Of a DNA stretch of 64,000 nucleotides, positions 26,205 through 33,792 are shown piece after piece. Location of the stretch: contig ONHQ01000010.1 in the NCBI GenBank assembly GCA_900317685.1, positions 25,536 through 89,535 of the forward strand. Direction: 5' to 3'. Origin of the DNA: an uncultured Prevotella sp. (GTDB lineage Bacteria > Bacteroidota > Bacteroidia > Bacteroidales > Bacteroidaceae). The translations under genes and the position numbers were made by a program. The notes beneath the pieces are model-generated. The model had not been told where the DNA came from and searched no databases. It saw nothing but the letters and a program-made list of their open reading frames with translations. Numbering within the stretch: position 1 is the first letter of the stretch; the number at the start of each line of letters is the position of its first letter.

Positions 26205-26511
26205 TGTCCCTGAAAGGGACACACTATGAATAACCCCAGGTCGTCGAACTTTTGTGACGGCGAAGCCTCACAAAAGCGAGCGACCTGGGGTAGGTTAGGG
26301 GGCTTGTCATGTCCTCGAAGAGGACTCACGTGGAAGTATAAAGTAGCTAATTGTCAAGGTTTCGATATACGTCCACGTGAGACCTCTTCGAGGTCTTTAT
26401 ACCACCGCCTACTCTACACCAAGTCGCTCGCAAGTAAGGTTCTCGGCTTCGCCTCAGCCCTTACTTGCTCGACGACTTGGTGTTATTCATGGTGTGTCCC
26501 TTTCAGGGACA
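26205..26511. mobile_element. MITE-like non-coding element with 30-base terminal inverted repeats
   Basis: The ends 26205-26234 and 26482-26511 are reverse complements at 29 of 30 positions and start TGTCCCTGAAAGGGACACAC. Inside lie three consecutive palindromes: 26234-26290 (CCCCAGGTCG...CGACCTGGGG with an inner CTTTTGTGA pair), 26311-26395 (arms sharing CTCACGTGGA), and 26417-26482 (CACCAAGTCG...CGACTTGGTG). No transposase is present. A target-site duplication was not recognised. Confidence 0.65.
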
Positions 26512-26615
26512 TGATACGGTGAGAGAGAGCTTAGTGATTTACAATCTGTTACTTGCGAGCGACTTATTCAGCATCCTTCCCGCCATGGCCGACCTCACCC
26601 CGCAGAACAAATTCA

Positions 26616-26830
26616 ATCGCACGCAGACAAAATGTGTGGTTGGCTTGTCAGTGCCCCTTCGGGGCACACGCATGCGTAACACGTATAAGCGAGGAACGAG
26701 CGCAGTGCGGGGATGATGAATCAAGCCCTTTCTACTGACGGGGTGACCCGAGGGGTCACAATAGCACAACGTGCGCTAACATCATTGCATGCATCGTGGC
26801 CGCTGAGGGCAGCGGACCTCCCGGGACTAC
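26616..26830. repeat. Left copy of a ~215-base direct repeat flanking higBA
   Basis: It begins ATCGCACGCAG and includes GTGTGGTTGGCTTGTCAGTG, AAGCGAGGAACGAGCGCAGT, GGTGACCCGAGGGGTCACAA and CTAACATCATTG. The right copy is at 27863-28078. Confidence 0.85.
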
Positions 26831-26903
26831 AGACCTGTAACATGAAAAGATGACGAATCCCCGGCACCTGGGAAATAATCGTTGCACCCGCAAATAAAAA
26901 AAA

Positions 26904-26945
26904 TCGCAAATCTGCGAATTTTCTCAATAAACTTTATTATCTTTG
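26904..26945 (+). promoter_or_regulatory. higBA promoter with operator-like inverted repeat
   Basis: TATCTTTG (26938-26945) is a good -7 box 23 bases before the ATG. TCGCA-aatc-TGCGA (26904-26917) is a perfect inverted repeat near the -33 position and a candidate site for the antitoxin. Confidence 0.5.
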
Positions 26946-26968
26946 CAACGGAAACATTATATCCTGTC

Positions 26969-27286
26969 ATGAATATAGAGTTTAAAGACAAAGCATTGGA
27001 AGATCTCTACACCACAGGAAAAACAAAGGACCATAAATTCAAAAGGCTATCACCCGACGTAATTACGAGATATGCAAAAGTGGTCAATTTCTTGAGATCT
27101 GCCAGAAGGTTGGAGGACTTATTCTTAATAAAGTCTCTCCACTACGAGAAAAAAGAAGGAGACCTCCACGGTGTGGATGCTGTTTGGATAACGCCACAAT
27201 ACAGACTTCTCTTCTATTCTTCTCCAGATGATAATGGTATTATAGTAAACGCTTTAATTTTTGAAATATCCAAGCACTATGAGTAA
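26969..27286 (+). CDS. higB: HigB/RelE-type toxin
   Basis: 105 residues from the ATG at 26969; the longer open frame starts in the promoter region. The compact RelE-like fold is suggested by DKALEDLYTTGKTKDHKFKR, the NFLRSARRLEDLF helix, and the C-terminal strands VDAVWITPQYRLLFYSS...VNALIFEISKHYE with a conserved Arg. HigB toxins are ribosome-dependent or free mRNA nucleases. Its gene overlaps the antitoxin gene by 8 bases, toxin first, which is the Hig order. The module lies between two long direct repeats. Confidence 0.85.
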   Translation: MNIEFKDKALEDLYTTGKTKDHKFKRLSPDVITRYAKVVNFLRSARRLEDLFLIKSLHYEKKEGDLHGVDAVWITPQYRLLFYSSPDDNGIIVNALIFEISKHYE

Positions 27287-27641
27287 TAAGGTTTTAACTC
27301 CATTCGTTGCCACCCACCCAGGAGAAATGATTAGAGACGAACTCAAGGAGCGTGGCATAACACAAAAGAGACTCTCTGAGCAGACTGGCATTAAACCTTC
27401 CGTTCTGAGCGAAACCATTAACGGCAAGCGACCTGTTTCTAAGAACGTTGCCATTGCACTGGAGAACGCTCTGGGTATACCGGCTGAGATATGGATGAAC
27501 CTACAAACCCAGTACGACCTTGACAGAAGAAGGATCTCAGAACGCGACCAAAGCCATGAGACCTTCTCTGTAACGATTCCCAAAGAGGACAAAAGCCTCT
27601 TTCAGGACTTGGTCCGTAAGTTTGGTTGGGCATGTCTTTAA
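27279..27641 (+). CDS. higA: HigA-type antitoxin (XRE family)
   Basis: 120 residues from the ATG at 27279 (ATGAGTAAT), overlapping the toxin stop by 8 bases. An XRE helix-turn-helix follows: HPGEMIRDELKERGITQKRLSEQTGIKPSVLSETINGKRPVSKNVA (start near residue 14), then ALENALGIPAEIWMNLQTQYDL, the standard HigA signature. It should neutralise the toxin and repress the pair through the promoter palindrome. Confidence 0.93.
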   Translation: MSNKVLTPFVATHPGEMIRDELKERGITQKRLSEQTGIKPSVLSETINGKRPVSKNVAIALENALGIPAEIWMNLQTQYDLDRRRISERDQSHETFSVTIPKEDKSLFQDLVRKFGWACL

Positions 27642-27862
27642 AATCTATCCGGCCTCTCCCCAACACCCCGCAGAACAAATTAACCTGCATGATTCTTGAA
27701 CACGAACTCTACTCTATTTAAACATTGAATGATCATGAATTGACCACGAACCAAAGGTCACTGACCAGAGGGAAGTTCATAAATTATTATATTCTTGAGA
27801 AATTCGTGGCTAATTCGTGGATATTCGTGTGAATAATAATCTCCATGAATAATGTAGGTTAA

Positions 27863-28078
27863 ATCGCACGCAGATGCGATGTGTGGTTGGCTTGTCAGTG
27901 CCTCAACGGGGCACACTCATCGATACCCCCGTACAAGCGAGGAACGAGCGCAGTGCGGGGATTGTGAATCAAACGCATTCTACTGACTGGGTGACCCGAG
28001 GGGTCACAATAGCACATCGTGCGCTAACATCATTGTATGCATCGTGGCCGCTGAGGACAGCGGCCCTCCCGGAACTAC
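27863..28078. repeat. Right copy of the ~215-base direct repeat flanking higBA
   Basis: Same orientation and segments as 26616-26830, with scattered substitutions. A short upstream match to the left copy (CCCCGCAGAACAAATT, 27663-27678 versus 26598-26613) is separated from it here by about 180 bases, as if that stretch was inserted. Confidence 0.85.
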
Positions 28079-28160
28079 GTTAGAGAGCTTAAAACCCACG
28101 GAAAATACCCGCTGCACGGATTTTTTGGCCGGGAAGGCCGTCGGTTCGACATTAATTCGC

Positions 28161-28168
28161 TATCTTTG
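28161..28168 (+). promoter_or_regulatory. Putative -7 box (TATCTTTG) of the hsdMS operon
   Basis: A good TAnnTTTG match 26 bases before the hsdM ATG; no -33 TTTG at the right distance. Confidence 0.4.
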
Positions 28169-28194
28169 TAAGAAGAAACCATTTAGTGACAACA

Positions 28195-29640
28195 ATGAAC
28201 TTTGAAGGTGTATTCAAACAGATAGACGACATCCTCTGGAAGGACGCGGGATGCTCCACGGCCCTCGACTACGTGGAGCAGAGCTCGTGGATCCTCTTCC
28301 TCAAATATCTCGACGACATGGAGCAGACGCGAGAGCTCAAGGCCGCCCTCATAGGTGAGGACTACCACCGCTTCATCGACGGCAAATACCGCTGGAGCGC
28401 TTGGGCCATGCCTCGCGACAGCGAGGGCAACTACGACCACACCCACGCCCTCGTGGGCCAAGACCTGCTCGACTTCGTCAACAAGGAGCTGTGGCCCCAC
28501 CTCGCTAAGTTCAAGGACAACCACGACAGCAACACCATAGAATATAAGGTCGGCGTCATCTTCACCGAGATTAGCAACAGGCTCACGAGTGGCTACACGC
28601 TGCGCGGCGTCATCGAGCAGGTGGACAAGCTCCACTTCCAGACCGCCGACGATAAGCACGAGATGTCGGCTCTCTATGAGGAGCGGCTGCGGCAGATGGG
28701 CAACGCCGGGCGCAACGGCGGTGAGTACTACACCGCGCGGCCGCTCATCCGCACCATCATCCGCGTGCTGAAGCCTCAGATTGGCGAGACCTTCTACGAC
28801 GGCGCCGCGGGCAGCTGCGGATTCCCCTGCGAGGCCTACCTCTATATGCACGACCACGCACGACCCGGCACCACCGACGAGGAGACGCTGCAGACACGCA
28901 CCTTCTATGCCAAGGAGCTCAAGGGACTGGCTTATATCATCGGCATGATGAACATGATTCTCCACGGCATCGAGAGTCCGGACATCATCAAGACGAACAC
29001 CCTCGCAGAGCCCCTCGCCGACATACAGCCCCGCGACCAGGTCAACGTCATCGGCGCCAATCCGCCCTTTGGCGGCGCCGAGCGCGAGGAGATACAGCAG
29101 AACTTCCCCATCAAGAGCAGCGAGACGGCCTATATGTTCCTGCAGCACTTCATCAAGATGCTAAAGCCAGGCGGCCGGGCGGGCATCGTCATCAAGAACA
29201 CGTTCCTCAGCAACTCCGACAATGCCAGCGTGGCCCTGCGCAAGAAGCTGCTCACCGAGTGCAACCTTACCACGGTGCTCGACTTGCCCTCGGGCGTATT
29301 CACGGGAACGGGTGTGAAGACGGTGGTGCTCTTCTTCCGCAAGGGCGAGCCGACACGGAAGGTATGGTACTACCAGCTCGACAAGCACTTCACCAAGACA
29401 CATCCCCTGACCGAGGCTGACCTCGCCGAGTTCCTCAAGCTCCAGCCCGCCAAGGCCGAGAGCGAGCACTCATGGACTCTCGACACGACCACGCTCGACG
29501 ACCACTACGACCTCAGCGTGAAAAACCCGAACAAGGTGGAAGAGGTCGATGAGCGCACACCGCAGGAAATTGCCTCCGTGCTCGTCAACCTCAACAAAGA
29601 AAACACGGAATTGCTCAAACAAATCATGGAAATGGTATGA
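28195..29640 (+). CDS. hsdM: Type I restriction-modification methyltransferase subunit
   Basis: 481 residues from the ATG at 28195; a GTG 9 bases upstream is also possible. The N-terminal HsdM helical domain (FKQIDDILWKDAGCSTALDYVEQSSWILFLKYLDD) leads into an adenine methyltransferase with an S-adenosylmethionine loop DGAAGSCGF (from D202) and catalytic NPPF (289-292). It methylates adenine in the sequence chosen by HsdS, protecting host DNA. Its stop overlaps the hsdS start (ATGA), showing translational coupling. Confidence 0.95.
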   Translation: MNFEGVFKQIDDILWKDAGCSTALDYVEQSSWILFLKYLDDMEQTRELKAALIGEDYHRFIDGKYRWSAWAMPRDSEGNYDHTHALVGQDLLDFVNKELWPHLAKFKDNHDSNTIEYKVGVIFTEISNRLTSGYTLRGVIEQVDKLHFQTADDKHEMSALYEERLRQMGNAGRNGGEYYTARPLIRTIIRVLKPQIGETFYDGAAGSCGFPCEAYLYMHDHARPGTTDEETLQTRTFYAKELKGLAYIIGMMNMILHGIESPDIIKTNTLAEPLADIQPRDQVNVIGANPPFGGAEREEIQQNFPIKSSETAYMFLQHFIKMLKPGGRAGIVIKNTFLSNSDNASVALRKKLLTECNLTTVLDLPSGVFTGTGVKTVVLFFRKGEPTRKVWYYQLDKHFTKTHPLTEADLAEFLKLQPAKAESEHSWTLDTTTLDDHYDLSVKNPNKVEEVDERTPQEIASVLVNLNKENTELLKQIMEMV

Positions 29641-30743
29641 AAAAGGGATGGGAATATAAGAAGTTGGGGGAAGTTGCCAATGTAAACCATGGAAAGAATC
29701 AAAAGGCAGTTGAGGACGTTCATGGAAAATATCCTATATATGGAAGTGGCGGTAATATTATGGGATTTGCCAACAACTATTTGTGTGATGCAGGGACTAC
29801 AATCTTAGGAAGAAAAGGCACTATCAATAACCCTATATTTATTGAGACCAAATTTTGGAATGTTGACACGGCATTTGGAATTTCAGCAAAGGAAGGAACT
29901 GATAAGAAATATATATACTATTTTGTTAAAAGTCAAGATTGGTCTAAGAAAGACACTGGCACGACATTGCCAAGTCTTACTCAGAAAGTTGTTAAGGATA
30001 CTACAGTTCCCGTTCCCCCTCTCTCCGAGCAGCAGCGCATTGTCTCTTATCTCGACTCCGCCTTTGCGAAGATTGATGCTGTAGCAAAGAACGCAGAAGA
30101 CTCCCTCAATGAAGCCAAGGCCTTGTTCCAGTCGGCTTTGACCAAAATGATGGAGCCGAAAGAAGGGTGGGAGGAAAAGGCATTAAAAATGTGCTCTACC
30201 AAAATTGGTGATGGCTTACACGGTACTCCCAAATATGATGAAAACGGAGAATATTATTTTATAAATGGTAATAATTTAGATGATGGTAAAATTGAAATAA
30301 GCAATACTACAAAGAGGGTAAATATTATTGAATATAACAAAAACAAAGTAGACTTAAACGAGAATTCTGTTCTGCTATCAATTAATGGCACTATAGGTAA
30401 AACTGCATTTTATAATGACGAAAAAATTATTCTCGGCAAAAGTGCATGTTACATTAATGTCATTCCAATATTGAAGAAAGAATATTTGAGATATTTTTTT
30501 CTTTCTAAAAGATTTTTAGAGTATGCTAAGCACAATGTAAGGCAAGCTACTATAATGAATTTAGGTTTAAGAGAAATAAGAGAAATGAAGTTATTTATAC
30601 CTCCAATCTCAACACAACAGACTATTGTTGCCACCCTCGACTCTCTCAAGTCCAAGGTGGACCAACTACAAGCCAACCTCTCCCGCACCCTCACGGAGTG
30701 CGCGGCTCTAAAGCAGTCAATATTACGTCAAACCTTTGAATAA
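29637..30743 (+). CDS. hsdS: Type I restriction-modification specificity subunit
   Basis: 368 residues with the two-repeat HsdS layout: first target-recognition domain (about 1-120), central conserved helices (LPSLTQKVVKDTTVPVPPLS...QQRIVSYLDSAFAKIDAV), second recognition domain (about 175-315), and a C-terminal helix (QQTIVATLDSLKSKVDQLQANL). The bases coding the second domain (about 30190-30600) are much more AT-rich than the flanks, as expected when a recognition domain is exchanged by recombination. It chooses the DNA target of the HsdMS and HsdR complex. Confidence 0.93.
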   Translation: MKKGWEYKKLGEVANVNHGKNQKAVEDVHGKYPIYGSGGNIMGFANNYLCDAGTTILGRKGTINNPIFIETKFWNVDTAFGISAKEGTDKKYIYYFVKSQDWSKKDTGTTLPSLTQKVVKDTTVPVPPLSEQQRIVSYLDSAFAKIDAVAKNAEDSLNEAKALFQSALTKMMEPKEGWEEKALKMCSTKIGDGLHGTPKYDENGEYYFINGNNLDDGKIEISNTTKRVNIIEYNKNKVDLNENSVLLSINGTIGKTAFYNDEKIILGKSACYINVIPILKKEYLRYFFLSKRFLEYAKHNVRQATIMNLGLREIREMKLFIPPISTQQTIVATLDSLKSKVDQLQANLSRTLTECAALKQSILRQTFE

Positions 30744-30750
30744 AAAAATT

Positions 30751-31659
30751 ATGATACCTACATTCGATAAATTCATGTTCCCCGTACTCAACTACATGAG
30801 GGATGGCAAAGAGCGGACCAACAAAGAGATACAACATGAAATGGTCCGGCGATTCGGACTGAAAGAAGACGATTTGCGGGAAACCACAGATGGGGGAACC
30901 AACAAGTTTCAAGGTAATGTGAACTGGGCTCTTACGTTTCTTTATCAGGCCGGACTTTTGTCGAAGCCAAAGAAAGGTCATCATATCATCTCACAAAGTG
31001 GTATCAAATATCTCGCAGAAGGCATTACAGCTATCAGCGAGAAGGAGTTGGTGAAACGTTTCGGCAATGTAAACCCCAAGTTCTTTTTCTCGAATGTAGA
31101 GAAGAAGCCAACAAAAGCTGATTCACAAGAGAGTTTGAAAACGCCCGAGGAAATGATTCACTCCGCAGCCGACAAACTCAACGAGGCACTTATTACTGAG
31201 TTGCTCGATAAGGTGAAGTCCATTGCCCCCAAGGACTTTGAGCACATAGTGGTTCAATTATTAGTGAAGATGGGCTACGGTGGCAGCATTGAGGATGCGG
31301 CAAAAGTCACGAAGTTCTCAGGTGACGAAGGAATCGACGGCATCATCAAAGAGGATGTCCTTGGCTTGGACTCTATTTATATTCAGGCAAAGCGTTATAC
31401 GAGCGGCAGTGTCCAGCGTCCGGAAATTCAAGCCTTTGTCGGTGCTCTGTCTCCGAAACACGCCAAGAAAGGAGTCTTCATCACCACTTCCCAATTCAGC
31501 CAAAACGCCATTGAATATGCTAAGTCCGCAGAGGCTCGCATTATTCTTATAGATGGCAGACAACTTTGCAAGTATATGATACAGTTTGGTCTCGGCGTGA
31601 CCACAAGAGAGGTAATCGAGATAAAGAGCATTGACAGCGATTACTTCGATTTTGAGTAG
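30751..31659 (+). CDS. Mrr-like restriction endonuclease
   Basis: 302 residues from the ATG at 30751, 7 bases after hsdS; a TTG start overlapping hsdS is less likely. The N-terminal Mrr_N winged-helix region (IPTFDKFMFPVLNYMRDGKERTNKEIQ) is followed by an Mrr catalytic domain with FEHIVVQLLVKMGY, the acidic GDEGIDG (191-197, D196) and YIQAKRY (Q212-A-K214), a PD-(D/E)XK variant. Mrr enzymes cut methylated DNA. Placed between hsdMS and the distant hsdR, it may add a second defence layer. It may be co-transcribed with hsdS. Confidence 0.88.
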   Translation: MIPTFDKFMFPVLNYMRDGKERTNKEIQHEMVRRFGLKEDDLRETTDGGTNKFQGNVNWALTFLYQAGLLSKPKKGHHIISQSGIKYLAEGITAISEKELVKRFGNVNPKFFFSNVEKKPTKADSQESLKTPEEMIHSAADKLNEALITELLDKVKSIAPKDFEHIVVQLLVKMGYGGSIEDAAKVTKFSGDEGIDGIIKEDVLGLDSIYIQAKRYTSGSVQRPEIQAFVGALSPKHAKKGVFITTSQFSQNAIEYAKSAEARIILIDGRQLCKYMIQFGLGVTTREVIEIKSIDSDYFDFE

Positions 31660-31714
31660 CCAAGTAGTTAGTGTCACTAACCAGTTGAAGGAGGCAGAAT
31701 TTCCTCACTTATAG

Positions 31715-31745
31715 TTGCTTATTACAAAATAATTGCTTAAGTTTG
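31715..31745 (+). promoter_or_regulatory. Promoter of the AAA-ATPase gene
   Basis: TTG at 31715-31717 and TAAGTTTG at 31738-31745 with 20 bases between fit the -33/-7 pattern. It implies a start after ~31750, so the TTG at 31743 is not the start codon. Confidence 0.5.
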
Positions 31746-31766
31746 CAAAAGAAACAAGAAAACCGC

Positions 31767-33335
31767 ATGATGGGACAGATGAAAAGAAAATATCCCGTAG
31801 GCATACAGACCTTTGAGAAGATAATTAAGGAGAAGATGACCTACGTTGACAAGACCAAGTTTGTCTATAAGTTGGCTCATGGAACACAGAACAACTTCTT
31901 GAGCCGTCCTCGCCGCTTCGGTAAGTCGCTGCTTGTCTCTACTTTGCAAGCCTACTTTGAGGGCAGGAAGGAACTCTTCAAGGGTCTCGCCATTGAGAAG
32001 CTGGAGACGGAGTGGACAAAGTATCCTGTCATCCACCTCGACTTGAGCCGTGGAAAATATTACAGTGCTGAGAACCTGCACGGTGTGCTGAATATGGTTC
32101 TTGGCATCTGCGAGGAGCCATACCACATAGTGCCTGCGAATCTGCGTGACTATAGCGCACGACTGAATACGATTATCCGCACGGCCGTCAAGCAGACGGG
32201 GCAGAAGGCCGTGATTCTCATCGACGAGTATGACGCTCCCATGCTCGACAGCATCACTGACGAGAACCTGCGGAAGCAGATCAGGAATATCATGGGCGAC
32301 TTCTTCAGTCCGCTAAAGGCCAATGAGGGCATTGAGCGCTTTGTCTTTCTGACGGGCATCACCAAGTTCTCACAGTTGAGCATCTTCTCCGAGCTGAACA
32401 ACATCACCAACATCAGCATGAAGGATGACTATGCGGCTATCTGCGGAATCACCGAGCAGGAGATGCTCGACAACTTTCAGGAAGGCATCGCAGAGACTGC
32501 CCAAGCCAATGGCATGACCTACGACGAGGTGGTGGATAAGCTGCGGCAGCAGTACGACGGCTACCGCTTCTCTGCCAACGGCGAGAACATCTATAACCCT
32601 TACAGCCTGCTGAACGCTTTCACCGACAAGGATTTCCAAAACTATTGGTTCTCTTCCGGCACACCCACCTTTCTCTTGGAGTTGATGCGCGACAACGGCA
32701 TGCTCGTCCCCGACCTTGAAGATGTGATGGCAACGAAAGACCAGTTCGACGCACCCACGGAGCAAGCCTCCGACCCTGTGCCCATCTTGTACCAGAGCGG
32801 CTACATCACTATCAAAAATTACGAATATGGTGCTTACACGCTTGCCTTCCCCAACGAAGAGGTCAGGCAGGGGTTCAACACTTTTACGCTCAACTACTTG
32901 GCTCCCACCTATGGCAGACAACGCACGTCCTTTGGACTGCGTTTCGGCAATGCCATGCGGGCCGACGACATCGACAGTGCCATGGAGGCCTTGCGTGTTT
33001 TCCTCGCCGGATTTCCCTATGACGTTCATCTCAACCATGAGAAAGATTTCCAAGCTATTATCTATACGATCTTTGAGGTGCTTAACTTCACCATACAGGC
33101 AGAGGCACGTACCGCACAGGGGCACGTGGACATCTTAGTGCAGACCAAGACATCCATCTTTGTCATGGAACTGAAACTTGACAAGTCGGCCGAAGAGGCT
33201 TTAGCGCAGATTGACGACAAGGCTTATGCACTGCCATGGAGGCAAGACGGCAGACACGTTTTCAAGGTCGGTATCAACTTTTCTATAAAGGAAAGAACAG
33301 TGACTGAGTGGAAATACGTGGAAGTGCAGAAATAA
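31767..33335 (+). CDS. AAA-ATPase-like protein with C-terminal PD-(D/E)XK nuclease domain
   Basis: About 522 residues from the ATG at 31767 (31779 is an alternative). The N-terminal AAA-ATPase-like domain has PRRFGKS in the P-loop position (K53) and VILIDEYD as Walker B (D153-D156), with the family segment FVFLTGITKFSQLSIFSELNN. The C-terminal domain has HVDILVQ (D455) and FVMELK (E468-x-K470), the PD-(D/E)XK core. These proteins are abundant in Bacteroidota and often multi-copy; their job is unknown, with mobility or defence suspected. It has its own promoter and interrupts the type I restriction locus. Confidence 0.88.
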   Translation: MMGQMKRKYPVGIQTFEKIIKEKMTYVDKTKFVYKLAHGTQNNFLSRPRRFGKSLLVSTLQAYFEGRKELFKGLAIEKLETEWTKYPVIHLDLSRGKYYSAENLHGVLNMVLGICEEPYHIVPANLRDYSARLNTIIRTAVKQTGQKAVILIDEYDAPMLDSITDENLRKQIRNIMGDFFSPLKANEGIERFVFLTGITKFSQLSIFSELNNITNISMKDDYAAICGITEQEMLDNFQEGIAETAQANGMTYDEVVDKLRQQYDGYRFSANGENIYNPYSLLNAFTDKDFQNYWFSSGTPTFLLELMRDNGMLVPDLEDVMATKDQFDAPTEQASDPVPILYQSGYITIKNYEYGAYTLAFPNEEVRQGFNTFTLNYLAPTYGRQRTSFGLRFGNAMRADDIDSAMEALRVFLAGFPYDVHLNHEKDFQAIIYTIFEVLNFTIQAEARTAQGHVDILVQTKTSIFVMELKLDKSAEEALAQIDDKAYALPWRQDGRHVFKVGINFSIKERTVTEWKYVEVQK

Positions 33336-33345
33336 CAACCAGTCT

Positions 33346-33450
33346 ATGAAAGAGAGCGATACACGACTTCACAAGATCGACCCGCAGCTCAAGGTTGCCG
33401 GGTGGGACGTCGGCAGCAGGCAAGGATTGCACTTTAGTAAAGTGGCATAG
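33346..33450 (+). pseudogene. Duplicated 5' fragment of hsdR
   Basis: MKESDTRLHKIDPQLKVAGW repeats the start of HsdR (33793) with few substitutions. The frame then departs and stops in the first 33-base repeat. Nucleotides 33346-33417 match roughly 33793-33870. Confidence 0.85.
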
Positions 33451-33592
33451 ACCTTATTTTTGCATTTTAGTAAAGTGACATAGACATAATTCTTGCATTT
33501 TAGTAAAGTGACATAGGTTCAATTCGTGCATTTTAGTAAAGTGAGAATGATAAATTTCTGTATTTTAGTAAAGTAGGAATAAATTTTTTATT
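33429..33592. repeat. Tandem array, five copies of a ~33-base unit
   Basis: Copies start at 33429, 33462, 33495, 33528 and 33560. The shared core is CATTTTAGTAAAGTGACATA, decaying in the last copies, plus ~9 variable bases. The array ends at a TATCTTTG box (33592-33599), so it may be a stack of regulator sites. Confidence 0.85.
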
Positions 33593-33599
33593 ATCTTTG
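33592..33599 (+). promoter_or_regulatory. Putative -7 box (TATCTTTG) after the tandem array
   Basis: Good TAnnTTTG match 31 bases before the ATG of the fragment at 33630. Confidence 0.45.
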
Positions 33600-33629
33600 T
33601 CTCCATAATAATCAGCATAACAAGACCAT

Positions 33630-33728
33630 ATGATAGACAAACGCGTGATAGAGCAAGTTGTTCAGGAGCAGAAGCTGGAATTGGAAGGCGGCAAACCATC
33701 ATGGAAGGTGGGAAAGTCATCAAGGTGA
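33630..33728 (+). pseudogene. N-terminal remnant, possibly of an AAA_14/DUF4143-type ATPase
   Basis: A 32-codon frame MIDKRVIEQVVQEQKLELEG... with promoter and start resembles the opening helix of Bacteroidota ATPases of this class, but the P-loop and rest are absent. The family guess rests on a short stretch and is weak. Confidence 0.35.
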
Positions 33729-33792
33729 TACCAGCCTATGAATGGTTGTGTAATCATTAAGTGTTTTTATTCCTAACTTGTAAATATTAGCA

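Larger units (their letters stand above)
26001..26968. other. Intergenic accessory DNA with a palindromic element and a direct repeat
   Basis: No gene with family motifs is seen. It holds the nested-palindrome element 26205-26511, the left copy of a ~215-base direct repeat (26616-26830), and the higBA promoter. Confidence 0.6.
27642..28194. other. Intergenic region between higA and hsdM
   Basis: AT-rich repetitive text (27700-27860, containing repeated 'ATTCGTGG'-like phrases), then the right direct repeat (27863-28078) and the hsdM promoter box. No gene seen. Confidence 0.55.

Noticed and set aside
33429-33592. CRISPR-like repeat array
   Set aside because: Units are ~33 bases with only ~9 variable bases between cores and no cas genes, so a tandem array fits better.
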